DNA of 64,000 nt from Limnohabitans sp. Jir61 (GTDB taxonomy: Bacteria > Pseudomonadota > Gammaproteobacteria > Burkholderiales > Burkholderiaceae_C). The notes beneath the pieces are model-generated. The model ran no database searches. It was given only the letters and a program-made list of their open reading frames with translations, and was not told where the DNA came from. Position numbers and translations under genes: made by a program. The stretch spans positions 62,001-126,000 of the forward strand of contig NZ_NESD01000002.1 of NCBI RefSeq assembly GCF_003063545.1. Direction: 5' to 3'. Positions 38,313-47,234 of the stretch are shown piece by piece; within the stretch, counting starts at the first letter, position 1; each line of letters starts with the position of its first letter.

Positions 38313-38828
38313 ATGACCACAACCAAACAATTCACCCCGCCCGCAATAGGTCCAGCACCTTTTGTGTTTCACCCATCGGCTGACGATGGCATTGAAGGGC
38401 CCGCTTTTTCACGCTGGTTTCAAGCCATTACTTGGGCCACCCTTGTGGGTTCTGGCTACTGGCTGTTCAGCCTATGGCAACAGGGCAAGTTTGGGGGCGA
38501 CACTGGCTTGAATGGCTTGCGTGCTGCAGGTTGGTTTGTGTTGGGTTGGGCCCTGCTCGCTTGGACGACTTGGCATGTCATGCACAGCCGCGCTCGCTTA
38601 GACGCCACAGGCATTCACCAAACCTGGATTTGGGACAAGCACATGAGCTACGACGAGCTGGCCTATGCCAAGCTCATCCGCATCCGTGGCTTGGAGTGGT
38701 TCATGGCCCCTCGCTTTTATGTGCGAACCTTGATGGGTAAATTTGCTGTGTTTTATGTCAGCAACGCGCATGTGCAAGCCGAATGCGGACGTCTGAGTGA
38801 AGAGTTGGCTGCCTTTCGCGAGTTTTAA
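38313..38828 (+). CDS. hypothetical membrane protein with two helices
   Basis: A 171-residue protein not recognised by name. It has a proline-rich start, two likely membrane helices (about residues 36-52 and 67-87), and a soluble C-terminal part of mixed strands (ARLDATGIHQTWIWDKHMSYDELAYAKLIRIRGLEWF) that resembles a PH-like/YdbT-type domain. Lies between two terminators, so it is its own unit, in the gap between a TRAP permease pair and its probable receptor gene. Codon use looks ordinary and the frame is intact. Confidence 0.7.
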   Translation: MTTTKQFTPPAIGPAPFVFHPSADDGIEGPAFSRWFQAITWATLVGSGYWLFSLWQQGKFGGDTGLNGLRAAGWFVLGWALLAWTTWHVMHSRARLDATGIHQTWIWDKHMSYDELAYAKLIRIRGLEWFMAPRFYVRTLMGKFAVFYVSNAHVQAECGRLSEELAAFREF

Positions 38829-38848
38829 AACTCACACGCATGACCCAT

Positions 38849-38876
38849 AAAAAACCGCGCCGAGGCGCGGTTTTTT
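38849..38876. terminator. bidirectional intrinsic terminator
   Basis: AAAAAACCGCGC / GCGCGGTTTTTT with loop CGAG, between the hypothetical membrane protein (+) and the TakP-like receptor (-). Confidence 0.9.
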
Positions 38877-38897
38877 GTTGGTTCAGAAAAAGCTGGA

Positions 38898-39977
38898 TTA
38901 CAGCTTTTGCTTTTGCATGAATTGGTCGAATTTCATTTCTGTAAATTGGAACCACAAGTTGGAGTCACCACGGAACTTGGCGTAATCTGTGTACACCTTT
39001 TTCCAGTTGGCGTTCTTAGCGTTGAGTTCTTCATAGAAAGCCATCGACTCTTTGAAAGCAGCGGCCATCACGTCTTTCGGGAACTCGCGCAACTTGGTGC
39101 CAGAGCCCACCAACTGCTTCAGTGCAGCTGGGTTGCGAGCGTCGTACTTGGCTTGCATGTCGGTGTGTGCCATGGCAGCAGCAGCTTCGACAATGGCCTT
39201 ATTCTCTGGCGACAGGGCAGCAAAAGCTTTGTCGTTGATGAAGAAGTCGAGCTGAGGGCCACCTTCCCAGAAGCCTGGGTAGTAGTAGAAAGGCGCAACC
39301 TTGCTGAAGCCCAATTTCAAATCGTCATAAGGGCCAATCCACTCGGCTGAGTCGATCGTGCCTTTTTCCAACGCTGGGTAGATGTCGCCACCAGGAATGT
39401 TTTGTGGCACAACGCCCAAACGCTCCAACACTTTGCCACCGAAGCCACCGATACGGAACTTCAAACCTTTGAGGTCAGCCACCGATTTGATTTCTTTGCG
39501 GAACCAGCCACCCATTTGAGCGCCAGTGTTACCGCCTGGGAAGCTCACGATGTTGTACTTGGCGTAGAACTCGCGCATCAGCTTCAAGCCATTGCCTTCG
39601 TACATCCAAGCTGTCATTTGACGGCTGTTCAAGCCGAAAGGAATGGCGCAACCCAAAGCGAATGTTTCGTCCTTACCAAAGAAGTAATAAGGGGCTGTGT
39701 GGCACATCTCCACAGAACCTTGTTGCACGCCGTCGACCACGCCGAATGCAGGCATGATTTCGCCAGCAGCATGCACCGAAATTTCAAACTTACCACCCGA
39801 CATGGCTTTGACAGCCTTGGCGAAGGTGTCAGCTGCACCGTGGATGGTGTCGAGCGACTTAGGAAAGCTCGAGGCCAAGCGCCAACGAATAGCGGCTTGA
39901 GCATGCACTGCGGGGGCTGCACCGGCAGCCAAGATACCTGCAATACCTGCGTTTTTAATGACGGAACGACGGTCCAT
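38898..39977 (-). CDS. TRAP solute receptor, TakP-like
   Basis: A 359-residue periplasmic receptor of the DctP superfamily. The N-terminus (MDRRSVIKNAGIAGILAAG..., Ala-x-Ala site near residue 27) looks like a Tat signal of the RRS type. IRWRLASSFPKSLDTIHGAADTF, GGNTGAQMGGWFRKEI, LKFRIGGFGGKVLERLGVVPQNIPGGDIYPALEKGTID and WIGPYDD closely follow the pattern of Rhodobacter TakP, which binds 2-oxo acids such as pyruvate with Na+. Convergent with the TRAP permease genes at 36168-38240, its probable partners. Confidence 0.92.
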   Translation of the reverse strand: MDRRSVIKNAGIAGILAAGAAPAVHAQAAIRWRLASSFPKSLDTIHGAADTFAKAVKAMSGGKFEISVHAAGEIMPAFGVVDGVQQGSVEMCHTAPYYFFGKDETFALGCAIPFGLNSRQMTAWMYEGNGLKLMREFYAKYNIVSFPGGNTGAQMGGWFRKEIKSVADLKGLKFRIGGFGGKVLERLGVVPQNIPGGDIYPALEKGTIDSAEWIGPYDDLKLGFSKVAPFYYYPGFWEGGPQLDFFINDKAFAALSPENKAIVEAAAAMAHTDMQAKYDARNPAALKQLVGSGTKLREFPKDVMAAAFKESMAFYEELNAKNANWKKVYTDYAKFRGDSNLWFQFTEMKFDQFMQKQKL

Positions 39978-40152
39978 ATGAGACTCCCATGAGTTGTTAA
40001 AACAAATCCTGTAGGGCGTACTTTTCTAAGCATTCACCCCCAGCGATGGGGCATTGTATGCAGTTGCCAAAGCCAATCAATCCACGGGTTTTCCCCTGAA
40101 GTTCTTATGTTCCAAAAAACTTCAGAGGGCGTGAAATTACTTCAATGAAAAG

Positions 40153-42009
40153 TTAATTCAAAAGCGTTGCAAAACGCTTTTCGATGGATGCTTGAATGCC
40201 TTCGGCATCCAATCCCAACTCGGCCAAGAGTTTGACCGGGTCACCATGCTCGGTGAACACATCGCCGATACCTAACACCAACACCGGTTTGGGTTGTTGC
40301 AGGTCTTGCAAAGCTTCGAGCACCGCCGAGCCTGCACCGCCCATTACAGCGCCCTCTTCCACCGTGACCAAGGCATCGTGGGTGGCTGCAATCTTGGAAA
40401 GCAACTCAGTGTCCAGAGGCTTGGCCCAGCGCATGTTCACCACGGTGGCGTTGAGTGCTTCACCCGCTTGCAACGCAGGGTAGAGCAACGTGCCAAACGC
40501 AAGGATGGCAATGCGCTTGCCTTCGCGGCGCACTTCGCCTTTGCCAAACGGCAAAGCATTCAAGCCAGGCTGCACAGGCACACCTGCGCCAGCGCCGCGT
40601 GGGTAGCGCACGGCCACGCAATGGTCTTGTTGGTAGGCAGTGGTCAGCAACTGACGACATTCGTTTTCGTCCGCAGGGCACGCCATGCTCACGTTAGGAA
40701 TACAACGCATGAACGGGATGTCGTACAAGCCCGCGTGCGTCGCACCATCCGCACCCACGATGCCTGCGCGGTCTAGCGCCAGCACCATGGGTAATTTTTG
40801 CAGCGCGACATCGTGAATCACTTGGTCATACGCGCGCTGCAAGAAGGTCGAGTAAATCGCCACCACCGGTTTAAGCCCTTCGCAGGCCAAACCTGCGCCA
40901 AACGTCACCGCGTGTTGCTCGGCAATACCAACATCGTGATAACGCTCGGGGAAGCGCTTGTTGAACTCCACCATGCCCGAGCCCTCACGCATGGCGGGCG
41001 TGATGCCTACCAACAAGGGGTCATGCTCGGCCATGTCACACAGCCATTGGCCAAACACTTGGGTAAAGGTGGTTTTAGAGGGACTGGTGGCAGGCACCAA
41101 GCCCACCGCGGGGTCAAACTTGCCCGGTCCGTGATAGGCCACAGGGTCGGCCTCAGCCAGTTTGTAGCCTTGGCCTTTTTTGGTCACCACATGTAAAAAC
41201 TGTGGACCTTCTAAGTGCTTGATGTTTTCCAGCGTGGGAATGAGTGACTCAAGGTCATGCCCATCGATCGGGCCAATGTAGTTAAAGCCAAATTTTTCAA
41301 ACAAGGTGGCAGGCACCACCATGCCTTTGGCATGCTCTTCAAAACGTTTAGCTAACTCGAACAAAGGCGGCGCGCCTTTGAGCACTTGCTTACCCACCTC
41401 TTTGGCAGTCGCGTAAAACTTGCCGCTAATCAGCTGCGCCAAATAGCGGTTGAGCGCGCCCACGGGGGGGCTGATCGACATGTCGTTGTCATTCAAGATG
41501 ACCAGCAGTTTCGAGGTGGACACACCGCCGTTGTTCAAAGCTTCAAAGGCCATGCCTGCGGTCATCGCACCGTCACCAATGACGGCGATGGCGTGGCGTT
41601 GTTCGCCTTTTTGCTGGGCGGCAATGGCCATACCCAAAGCGGCCGAAATACTGGTGGACGAGTGAGCCGTGCCAAAGGCGTCGTACTCGCTTTCGTCACG
41701 GCGCGGAAAACCGCTCAGGCCGTGGCGTTGGCGCAGCGTGCCCATTTGGTCGCGGCGGCCCGTCAGAATTTTGTGTGGGTAGGTTTGATGACCCACGTCC
41801 CACACGATGCGGTCGTGCGGCGTGTTGAACACATAGTGCAAAGCCACGGTCAACTCGACCGTGCCGAGGTTAGAGCTGAGATGCCCGCCTGTTTTCGCCA
41901 CGCTATTAAGCACGAACGAACGCAACTCATCGGCCAGCGCTGGCAACTGGTGGCGCGGCAGATCCCGCAGATCGGCGGGTGAATTGATGGTTTGCAACAA
42001 ATTAGGCAT
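40153..42009 (-). CDS. dxs: 1-deoxy-D-xylulose-5-phosphate synthase
   Basis: A 618-residue thiamin-diphosphate enzyme joining pyruvate and glyceraldehyde-3-phosphate, first step of the MEP isoprenoid pathway. [19 protein letters not shown], the ThDP motif [18 protein letters not shown]...[16 protein letters not shown] and the transketolase-type [15 protein letters not shown] are visible. Follows ispA by 6 bases on the minus strand; with xseB they form the common xseB-ispA-dxs operon. Confidence 0.98.
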   Translation of the reverse strand: MPNLLQTINSPADLRDLPRHQLPALADELRSFVLNSVAKTGGHLSSNLGTVELTVALHYVFNTPHDRIVWDVGHQTYPHKILTGRRDQMGTLRQRHGLSGFPRRDESEYDAFGTAHSSTSISAALGMAIAAQQKGEQRHAIAVIGDGAMTAGMAFEALNNGGVSTSKLLVILNDNDMSISPPVGALNRYLAQLISGKFYATAKEVGKQVLKGAPPLFELAKRFEEHAKGMVVPATLFEKFGFNYIGPIDGHDLESLIPTLENIKHLEGPQFLHVVTKKGQGYKLAEADPVAYHGPGKFDPAVGLVPATSPSKTTFTQVFGQWLCDMAEHDPLLVGITPAMREGSGMVEFNKRFPERYHDVGIAEQHAVTFGAGLACEGLKPVVAIYSTFLQRAYDQVIHDVALQKLPMVLALDRAGIVGADGATHAGLYDIPFMRCIPNVSMACPADENECRQLLTTAYQQDHCVAVRYPRGAGAGVPVQPGLNALPFGKGEVRREGKRIAILAFGTLLYPALQAGEALNATVVNMRWAKPLDTELLSKIAATHDALVTVEEGAVMGGAGSAVLEALQDLQQPKPVLVLGIGDVFTEHGDPVKLLAELGLDAEGIQASIEKRFATLLN

Positions 42010-42015
42010 GTTTCT

Positions 42016-42960
42016 TCAAGTGTTCCGGTTCACCACGCGCTCAGCCAAAGCGGCCAGCGTGTGGGTGTGCGTCAAGCCCGAGCTATGCAAGGCATCGAGG
42101 GCCTCGCGCAACAACGACTGCGCATATGACTTGGCTTCTTCCAAACCCAGTAACGACACGTAGGTGGGTTTGTCGTTCGCAGCGTCTTTGCCTGCGGTTT
42201 TACCAAGCGTGGCTGAATCGGCGATGACATCCAAAATATCGTCTACCACCTGGAAAGCCAAGCCTAAGGCTTGACCATAGCGCTTCAAGCCATTCAGCGC
42301 TTGTGGTGTGGTCTCTCCACAGACTGCACCCATCATGACGCTGCCTTCCAGCAAAGCACCCGTTTTCAAGCGGTGCATGTGGCGCAGTTGATCTTCGTTC
42401 AGGGCCACGCCCACACTGGCCAAATCAATCGCTTGACCACCGGCCATGCCTGCATGACCTGCTGAGGTGGCGAGCAAACGGCACAAACGCGCTTGCACGC
42501 CATCAGGAATGGCCGATGCGTCTGGGGTGAGAAATTCAAAAGCCAAGGCCTGCAAAGCATCGCCGGCCAACAAAGCTTGGGCTTCGCCAAACTGCACATG
42601 CACGGTGGGCTTGCCACGGCGCAATACGTCGTTGTCCATGCACGGCATGTCGTCGTGCACCAGCGAGTAGGCGTGAATCAATTCCACCGCACACGCAGCA
42701 CGCAAGGCGGCTTCATCCAGCGCAGGGTCTTTTGTGCCGTGGGCCACGGCCTCACGCGCGGCCAACACCAACAATGGGCGCAAACGCTTGCCGCCATCGA
42801 GCACTGCATACCGCATGGCATCACCCAAGCCTGCAGGGGCTTGTGGACTGATCCAGCTTGACAAAGCGTCTTCAACGACAGTCAACCAATGGTTGCTCCA
42901 TTGGTCGAGTTCAGTCGTCGTCATGACATGGGTCATCGCAGCGCTCACGTCGGTGTCCAA
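42016..42960 (-). CDS. ispA: farnesyl diphosphate synthase-type polyprenyl synthetase
   Basis: A 314-residue trans-prenyltransferase. First aspartate-rich motif DDMPCMDND and second [18 protein letters not shown] and [12 protein letters not shown] are in place. It makes farnesyl diphosphate from C5 units whose supply starts with Dxs, encoded next. The start at 42960 overlaps xseB by 16 bases; later in-frame ATGs (42936, 42924) are equally possible. Confidence 0.95.
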   Translation of the reverse strand: MDTDVSAAMTHVMTTTELDQWSNHWLTVVEDALSSWISPQAPAGLGDAMRYAVLDGGKRLRPLLVLAAREAVAHGTKDPALDEAALRAACAVELIHAYSLVHDDMPCMDNDVLRRGKPTVHVQFGEAQALLAGDALQALAFEFLTPDASAIPDGVQARLCRLLATSAGHAGMAGGQAIDLASVGVALNEDQLRHMHRLKTGALLEGSVMMGAVCGETTPQALNGLKRYGQALGLAFQVVDDILDVIADSATLGKTAGKDAANDKPTYVSLLGLEEAKSYAQSLLREALDALHSSGLTHTHTLAALAERVVNRNT

Positions 42961-43190
42961 GTCTTCAATGCGCCGTTGTCGAGCACCTTGATTTGCTGCT
43001 CCACCGCGTCCAACTGCGCACGGCAGTAACCCAAAAGTTCGGCACCACGCTGATAACCCGATAACAAATCGGACAAAGGCAATTGGCCCGACTCCATTTG
43101 TTGCACCAAGGCCTCTAGCTCTTTCAAAGCAGCCTCATAGCTGGCAGGCGCAGTATCTGCGCCGCTGGGGGTAGTTTTGGCCTTGGGCAT
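42945..43190 (-). CDS. xseB: exodeoxyribonuclease VII small subunit
   Basis: An 81-residue coiled-coil protein with the signature [44 protein letters not shown]. It coats the large subunit XseA, coded elsewhere. Start at 43190 gives the usual short Lys/Thr-rich lead; the frame runs to 43277 but the extension is not conserved-looking. First gene of xseB-ispA-dxs. Confidence 0.94.
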   Translation of the reverse strand: MPKAKTTPSGADTAPASYEAALKELEALVQQMESGQLPLSDLLSGYQRGAELLGYCRAQLDAVEQQIKVLDNGALKTWTPT

Positions 43191-43358
43191 GGTGTGCGGA
43201 TATCCGTGTTTGAGATGGGTCAAATAGCCCGTCATTTTAGGCCTCATGCGGGGCATGGTTAGCCCCCTTGGGTACAATGGGCATCCTTCAATCGACCCTC
43301 GGGCCGATTTATTTTTTTCACTTCTCTCCCTGTGGGGAGTCTTTAGGTCAGGTCACCC

Positions 43359-44489
43359 ATGTCTGATTTAAGTCTTCAACTGCAGCAGGCGCATAGCCAA
43401 CTACCAGTTACCAGTTATTTCGACGAGGCGCTTTTTCAGCGCGAACTGGAGACCATCTTTCAGCAAGGGCCCCGTTATGTGGGCCACCAGCTTGCCGTGC
43501 CCAATGTGGGCGACTACTACGCTTTGCCACACGAAGGCGAAGGGCGTGCGCTTGTGCGCTCGGCCAACGGCGTAGAACTGGTATCCAACGTGTGCCGCCA
43601 CCGCCAAGCAGTGATGCTCAAGGGCCGTGGCTCTCTCAACAACCAAGCCCCTGGCTCTGCCGGCGGCAATATCGTGTGTCCCTTGCACCGGTGGACATAT
43701 GCGCCCTCTGGTGAATTGCTGGGTGCGCCCCACTTCTCGCACGACCCTTGCCTCAACCTCAACAACTACAAGTTGCGTGAGTGGAACGGCATGCTGTTCG
43801 AAGACAACGGCCGCAACATCTTGGCAGACCTCGCCGGCATGGGCCCCGCCAAAGATCTGAACTTTGATGGCTACGCCCTCGACCACGTCGAGCTGCACGA
43901 GTGCAATTACAACTGGAAGACCTTCATCGAGGTCTACCTAGAGGACTACCACGTCGGCCCCTTCCATCCAGGCCTTGGCAACTTCGTGACGTGTGACGAC
44001 TTGCAATGGGAATTCAAACCCGAGTACTCGGTGCAAACCGTGGGCGTGGCCAACACCTTTGGCAAGCCCGGCTCTGACGTGTACAAAAAATGGCACGACG
44101 TGCTGCTGAACTATCGCAGCGGCGCTCTGCCCGAGCGCGGTGCAATATGGCTCACCTACTACCCCCACATCATGGTGGAGTGGTACCCACATGTGCTGAC
44201 CGTGTCCACCCTGCACCCTGTCAGCCCCACCAAAACGCTCAACATGGTGGAGTTCTATTACCCAGAAGAAATCGTCGCCTTCGAGCGCGAATTCGTGGAA
44301 GCCCAGCGCGCGGCCTACATGGAAACCTGCATCGAGGACGACGAAATCGCCGAGCGCATGGACGCAGGCCGCAAGGCTTTGATGGACCGTGGCGACAACG
44401 AAGTCGGCCCTTACCAAAGCCCCATGGAAGACGGCATGCAGCACTTCCACGAGTGGTACCGCGGCAAACTCAACTTTTCGCAAAGCTAA
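43359..44489 (+). CDS. Rieske non-heme iron oxygenase, alpha subunit type
   Basis: A 376-residue oxygenase. Rieske [2Fe-2S] ligands are C79, H81, C107 and H110 (CRHRQ, CPLHRW). The mononuclear-iron site has H198 and H203 in EDYHVGPFHPG. The protein resembles the choline-monooxygenase-like, single-component branch, with no beta subunit or ferredoxin gene nearby. The substrate is unknown. It is divergent from xseB-ispA-dxs, a neighbourhood I recall as common in Comamonadaceae, hinting at a housekeeping rather than catabolic role. TACAAT at 43273-43278 may be a -10. Confidence 0.9.
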   Translation: MSDLSLQLQQAHSQLPVTSYFDEALFQRELETIFQQGPRYVGHQLAVPNVGDYYALPHEGEGRALVRSANGVELVSNVCRHRQAVMLKGRGSLNNQAPGSAGGNIVCPLHRWTYAPSGELLGAPHFSHDPCLNLNNYKLREWNGMLFEDNGRNILADLAGMGPAKDLNFDGYALDHVELHECNYNWKTFIEVYLEDYHVGPFHPGLGNFVTCDDLQWEFKPEYSVQTVGVANTFGKPGSDVYKKWHDVLLNYRSGALPERGAIWLTYYPHIMVEWYPHVLTVSTLHPVSPTKTLNMVEFYYPEEIVAFEREFVEAQRAAYMETCIEDDEIAERMDAGRKALMDRGDNEVGPYQSPMEDGMQHFHEWYRGKLNFSQS

Positions 44490-44498
44490 GCCAACGCC

Positions 44499-45395
44499 AT
44501 GCAAGCCCTGTGGATGCTGCTGGGTGCAGCCTTTTTTGCGACCATGGGGGTTTGCGTCAAGTTTGGTTCGGAGCACTTCAACTCGGCTGAACTGGTGTTC
44601 TACCGAGGTGTGGTGGGTTTTGTTTTTTTAGCCGTCATTGCGCGACAAAAAAATATTTCGCTGCGAACCGAATACTTGGGCATGCACGTGTGGCGCTCCA
44701 TCATTGGCGTAACCTCGTTGAGTGCTTGGTTTTACGCCATCGCTAAATTGCCCTTGGCAACCGCTATGACGCTCAACTACATGAGCAGCGTATGGATTGC
44801 CGCCTTCATCGTGGGTGGCTCGCTCATCAACTGGAAACCCAGCGAAGACCAAAGCCCTTGGTCTCAAGGCCCCTTAGCACTCACGGTCATGGCTGGCTTT
44901 GCAGGCGTCATCATGGTGCTGCGCCCCACCATGGCACAAGACCAAATTTATGCTGGCCTTATTGGACTCATGTCTGGTTTTTGCGCTGCCTTTGCCTACA
45001 TGCAAGTCATGGCGCTAGGCCGCATGGGCGAGCCTGAAACCCGCACCGTGTTTTACTTTGCTATCGGCACGATCTTGGCAGGACTGGCAGGCATGGCCTT
45101 CATGGGCATCTCCACTTGGGAATGGGAGCACGCTGTGTGGCTCATTCCCGTGGGCATTTTTGCTTCACTGGGTCAGCTGTGCATGACCCGCGCCTACAGC
45201 CAGGGAGCCACACTGGTGGTGGCCAACTTGCAATACTCAGGCATTGTGTTTGCAGCCTTATACAGCTTGCTGTTGTTTGGTGATGACATCCCGCTGATTG
45301 GCTGGGTTGGCATGACCCTGATCACCGCAAGTGGCATGGCAGCGACTTTGCTGCGTGCCCGTGCGGCGCCACAAACACCCGCCGAAGAACACTGA
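44499..45395 (+). CDS. EamA/DMT-family exporter
   Basis: A 298-residue protein with ten predicted membrane helices in two EamA repeats; repeat signatures are VFYRGVVGFVFL, ATAMTLNYMSSVWIAAF and, in the second half, LGQLCMTRAYSQGATLVVANLQYSGIVFAALYSLLLFGD. DMT transporters of this type export amino acids or metabolites; substrate not known. Starts 10 bases after the Rieske gene and is probably co-transcribed. Confidence 0.88.
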   Translation: MQALWMLLGAAFFATMGVCVKFGSEHFNSAELVFYRGVVGFVFLAVIARQKNISLRTEYLGMHVWRSIIGVTSLSAWFYAIAKLPLATAMTLNYMSSVWIAAFIVGGSLINWKPSEDQSPWSQGPLALTVMAGFAGVIMVLRPTMAQDQIYAGLIGLMSGFCAAFAYMQVMALGRMGEPETRTVFYFAIGTILAGLAGMAFMGISTWEWEHAVWLIPVGIFASLGQLCMTRAYSQGATLVVANLQYSGIVFAALYSLLLFGDDIPLIGWVGMTLITASGMAATLLRARAAPQTPAEEH

Positions 45396-45441
45396 CGCGA
45401 CATGTCATCCGCTTAGCTTTGATATCTCAAAGGAAACCGCT

Positions 45442-46299
45442 ATGTACACCACCCTCATTTCTGTTGCTCAACTCAAAGCCTTGCAAACCAGTGGTACACC
45501 TTTGGCTGTGTTCGATTGCACCTTCGATTTGATGAACCCACCTGCAGGCCACTCACAATTTGTAGAGCAACACATCGCAGGCGCACAACACGCCGACTTA
45601 GACCAGCATCTCGCCACACACGATGCTGGCAAAGCCGTGAATGGCGGCCGCCACCCCCTGCCACAACGCGAAGTATTTGCGGCTTGGTTGCAAAGCATGG
45701 GTCTTAACAACAACACCCAAGTGGTGGTGTATGACCGCAATGGCATGAACTACTGCGGCCGCTTGTGGTGGATGCTGAAGTGGTGTGGACACGAAGCAGT
45801 AGCCGTGCTCGATGGTGGGCTTCAAGCTTGGACTACTTCGGGTGGTGCGATTGCTAGCGGTGAACAACGCACTACTGAGCGTGGCAATTTTTCTTTGCGC
45901 GCGTCGTTGGTCACATTCATCGACACCACCCATGTGGCCAAGCATTTGAACGACGGCACACAAACCATCGTCGACGCACGCGGTGCACCCCGTTACCGTG
46001 GGGAAGTGGAACCACTCGACCCAGTGGCTGGCCACATTCCTGGCGCACTCAACAGACCTTTCAACACCAACCTCAACGCCGATGGTTTCTTCAAAAGCGC
46101 AGATGAACTGCGTGCTGAATTTACCGCTCTGCTAGGCAGCGCCAAACCCGAGAGCGTGGTGCATCACTGCGGCAGTGGCGTGAGCGCGGTGCCCAATGTG
46201 TTGGCCATGGAAGTGGCGGGCTTAGGCCGCACAGCTCTCTATGCAGGCAGCTGGAGCGAGTGGTGCAACACGGCCGGCCTGCCCTGCGAAAAATCTTGA
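45442..46299 (+). CDS. sseA: thiosulfate/3-mercaptopyruvate-type sulfurtransferase
   Basis: A 285-residue two-domain rhodanese. The N-terminal inactive domain holds VFDCTFDLMNP and VVVYDRNGMNYCGRLWWMLKWCGH; the C-terminal domain has the active loop HHCGSGVSA with Cys243 and GSWSEWC near the end. The CGSGVSA loop is of the mercaptopyruvate type (CG-S-G-V-[ST]). Start at 45442 has AAAGGAAA upstream; the frame opens earlier within the exporter gene. Confidence 0.9.
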   Translation: MYTTLISVAQLKALQTSGTPLAVFDCTFDLMNPPAGHSQFVEQHIAGAQHADLDQHLATHDAGKAVNGGRHPLPQREVFAAWLQSMGLNNNTQVVVYDRNGMNYCGRLWWMLKWCGHEAVAVLDGGLQAWTTSGGAIASGEQRTTERGNFSLRASLVTFIDTTHVAKHLNDGTQTIVDARGAPRYRGEVEPLDPVAGHIPGALNRPFNTNLNADGFFKSADELRAEFTALLGSAKPESVVHHCGSGVSAVPNVLAMEVAGLGRTALYAGSWSEWCNTAGLPCEKS

Positions 46300-46306
46300 A
46301 TGTAGA

Positions 46307-47149
46307 TTAGTGCTGCGCCCACTCGCCCAAAGCGGCGACGAGGGCAATGCCTGCAAACAACCAAGCCACTTGGGCCGCCGTCTCTTTGGGTGAGAGACGT
46401 TTTTGCAATTGCGGAATCAAATCAGCCAACGCCACATAGATAAAGCTGCTGGCTGCCACCACCAAAAAGAACGGCAAGTATTCGTGCAGTGCGCCGACGA
46501 GCAAGTAGCCCACCAAACCACCAATCGCGGTCACGCCACCTGCAAGCGTGAGCTTGAACAAAGCAGCGCGTGGGTTGCTGAGCGTTTGGCGCAACACCAC
46601 CAAGTCGCCCACATGGTGCGGTACTTCGTGGGCCATCACTGCCAACGCTGCAGCAATACCCAAACGAGGGTCTGCCACAAAAGCGGCCGCAATCAAAATG
46701 CCATCGCCAAAGGCGTGCACGCTGTCGCCCAGCAACACTGCCCAACCACCACTGTGGTGGTTGTGGCCATGATGGTGGTGATCATGATGAGCATGCCCCG
46801 CGTGCGCGTGATGGTCGTGAGCATGTGAGTGGCTATGCGCTTCATGCGAATGGTCATGCCCGTGCTCATGCCCGTGATGCCAAAGCTCAGCCTTGTCGAG
46901 CAAAAAGAAAAACACCAAACCGACCAACAATGCACCAAACAAGGCCTGCGCTGAAACACCTGCACTGACGGACAACTCAAACGCCTCTGGCAACAACCGC
47001 GTGAACGCCGTAGCTAGCAAAGCGCCGGCTGCAAGACTCAGCAAATGTTGAGTGAAACGCGACAGCAGTGCATAAGCCAACAATGCCGCCAGCCACACAC
47101 TGCCCATGCCAGCGACTAAGGTGCCAACAAGAATTGAAATCAAGGTCAT
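46307..47149 (-). CDS. ZIP-family divalent metal transporter with His-rich loop
   Basis: A 280-residue protein with about eight membrane helices. The metal-site helices are HAFGDGILIAAAFVADPRLGIA and AVMAHEVPHHVGDLVVLRQ, the bacterial ZIP hallmark HEVPHHVGD. A cytoplasmic loop (about residues 92-140) holds more than 20 histidines in HGH/HSH/HDHHAH strings, typical of zinc-binding loops. Probably takes up Zn2+ or a similar ion. Convergent with the rhodanese gene. No Zur box was recognised upstream. Confidence 0.92.
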   Translation of the reverse strand: MTLISILVGTLVAGMGSVWLAALLAYALLSRFTQHLLSLAAGALLATAFTRLLPEAFELSVSAGVSAQALFGALLVGLVFFFLLDKAELWHHGHEHGHDHSHEAHSHSHAHDHHAHAGHAHHDHHHHGHNHHSGGWAVLLGDSVHAFGDGILIAAAFVADPRLGIAAALAVMAHEVPHHVGDLVVLRQTLSNPRAALFKLTLAGGVTAIGGLVGYLLVGALHEYLPFFLVVAASSFIYVALADLIPQLQKRLSPKETAAQVAWLFAGIALVAALGEWAQH

Positions 47150-47234
47150 AGGCGCATTATCCCGCGCGAAATGTCGAGGTTCAAAACCATGCCTTTGTCA
47201 GGGTAGAGGGTGATCAGCTTCACCATGAGATGAG

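Noticed and set aside
43261..43290. Promoter for the Rieske gene at TACAAT
   Set aside because: No acceptable -35 at 16-18 bases; noted in the gene entry only.
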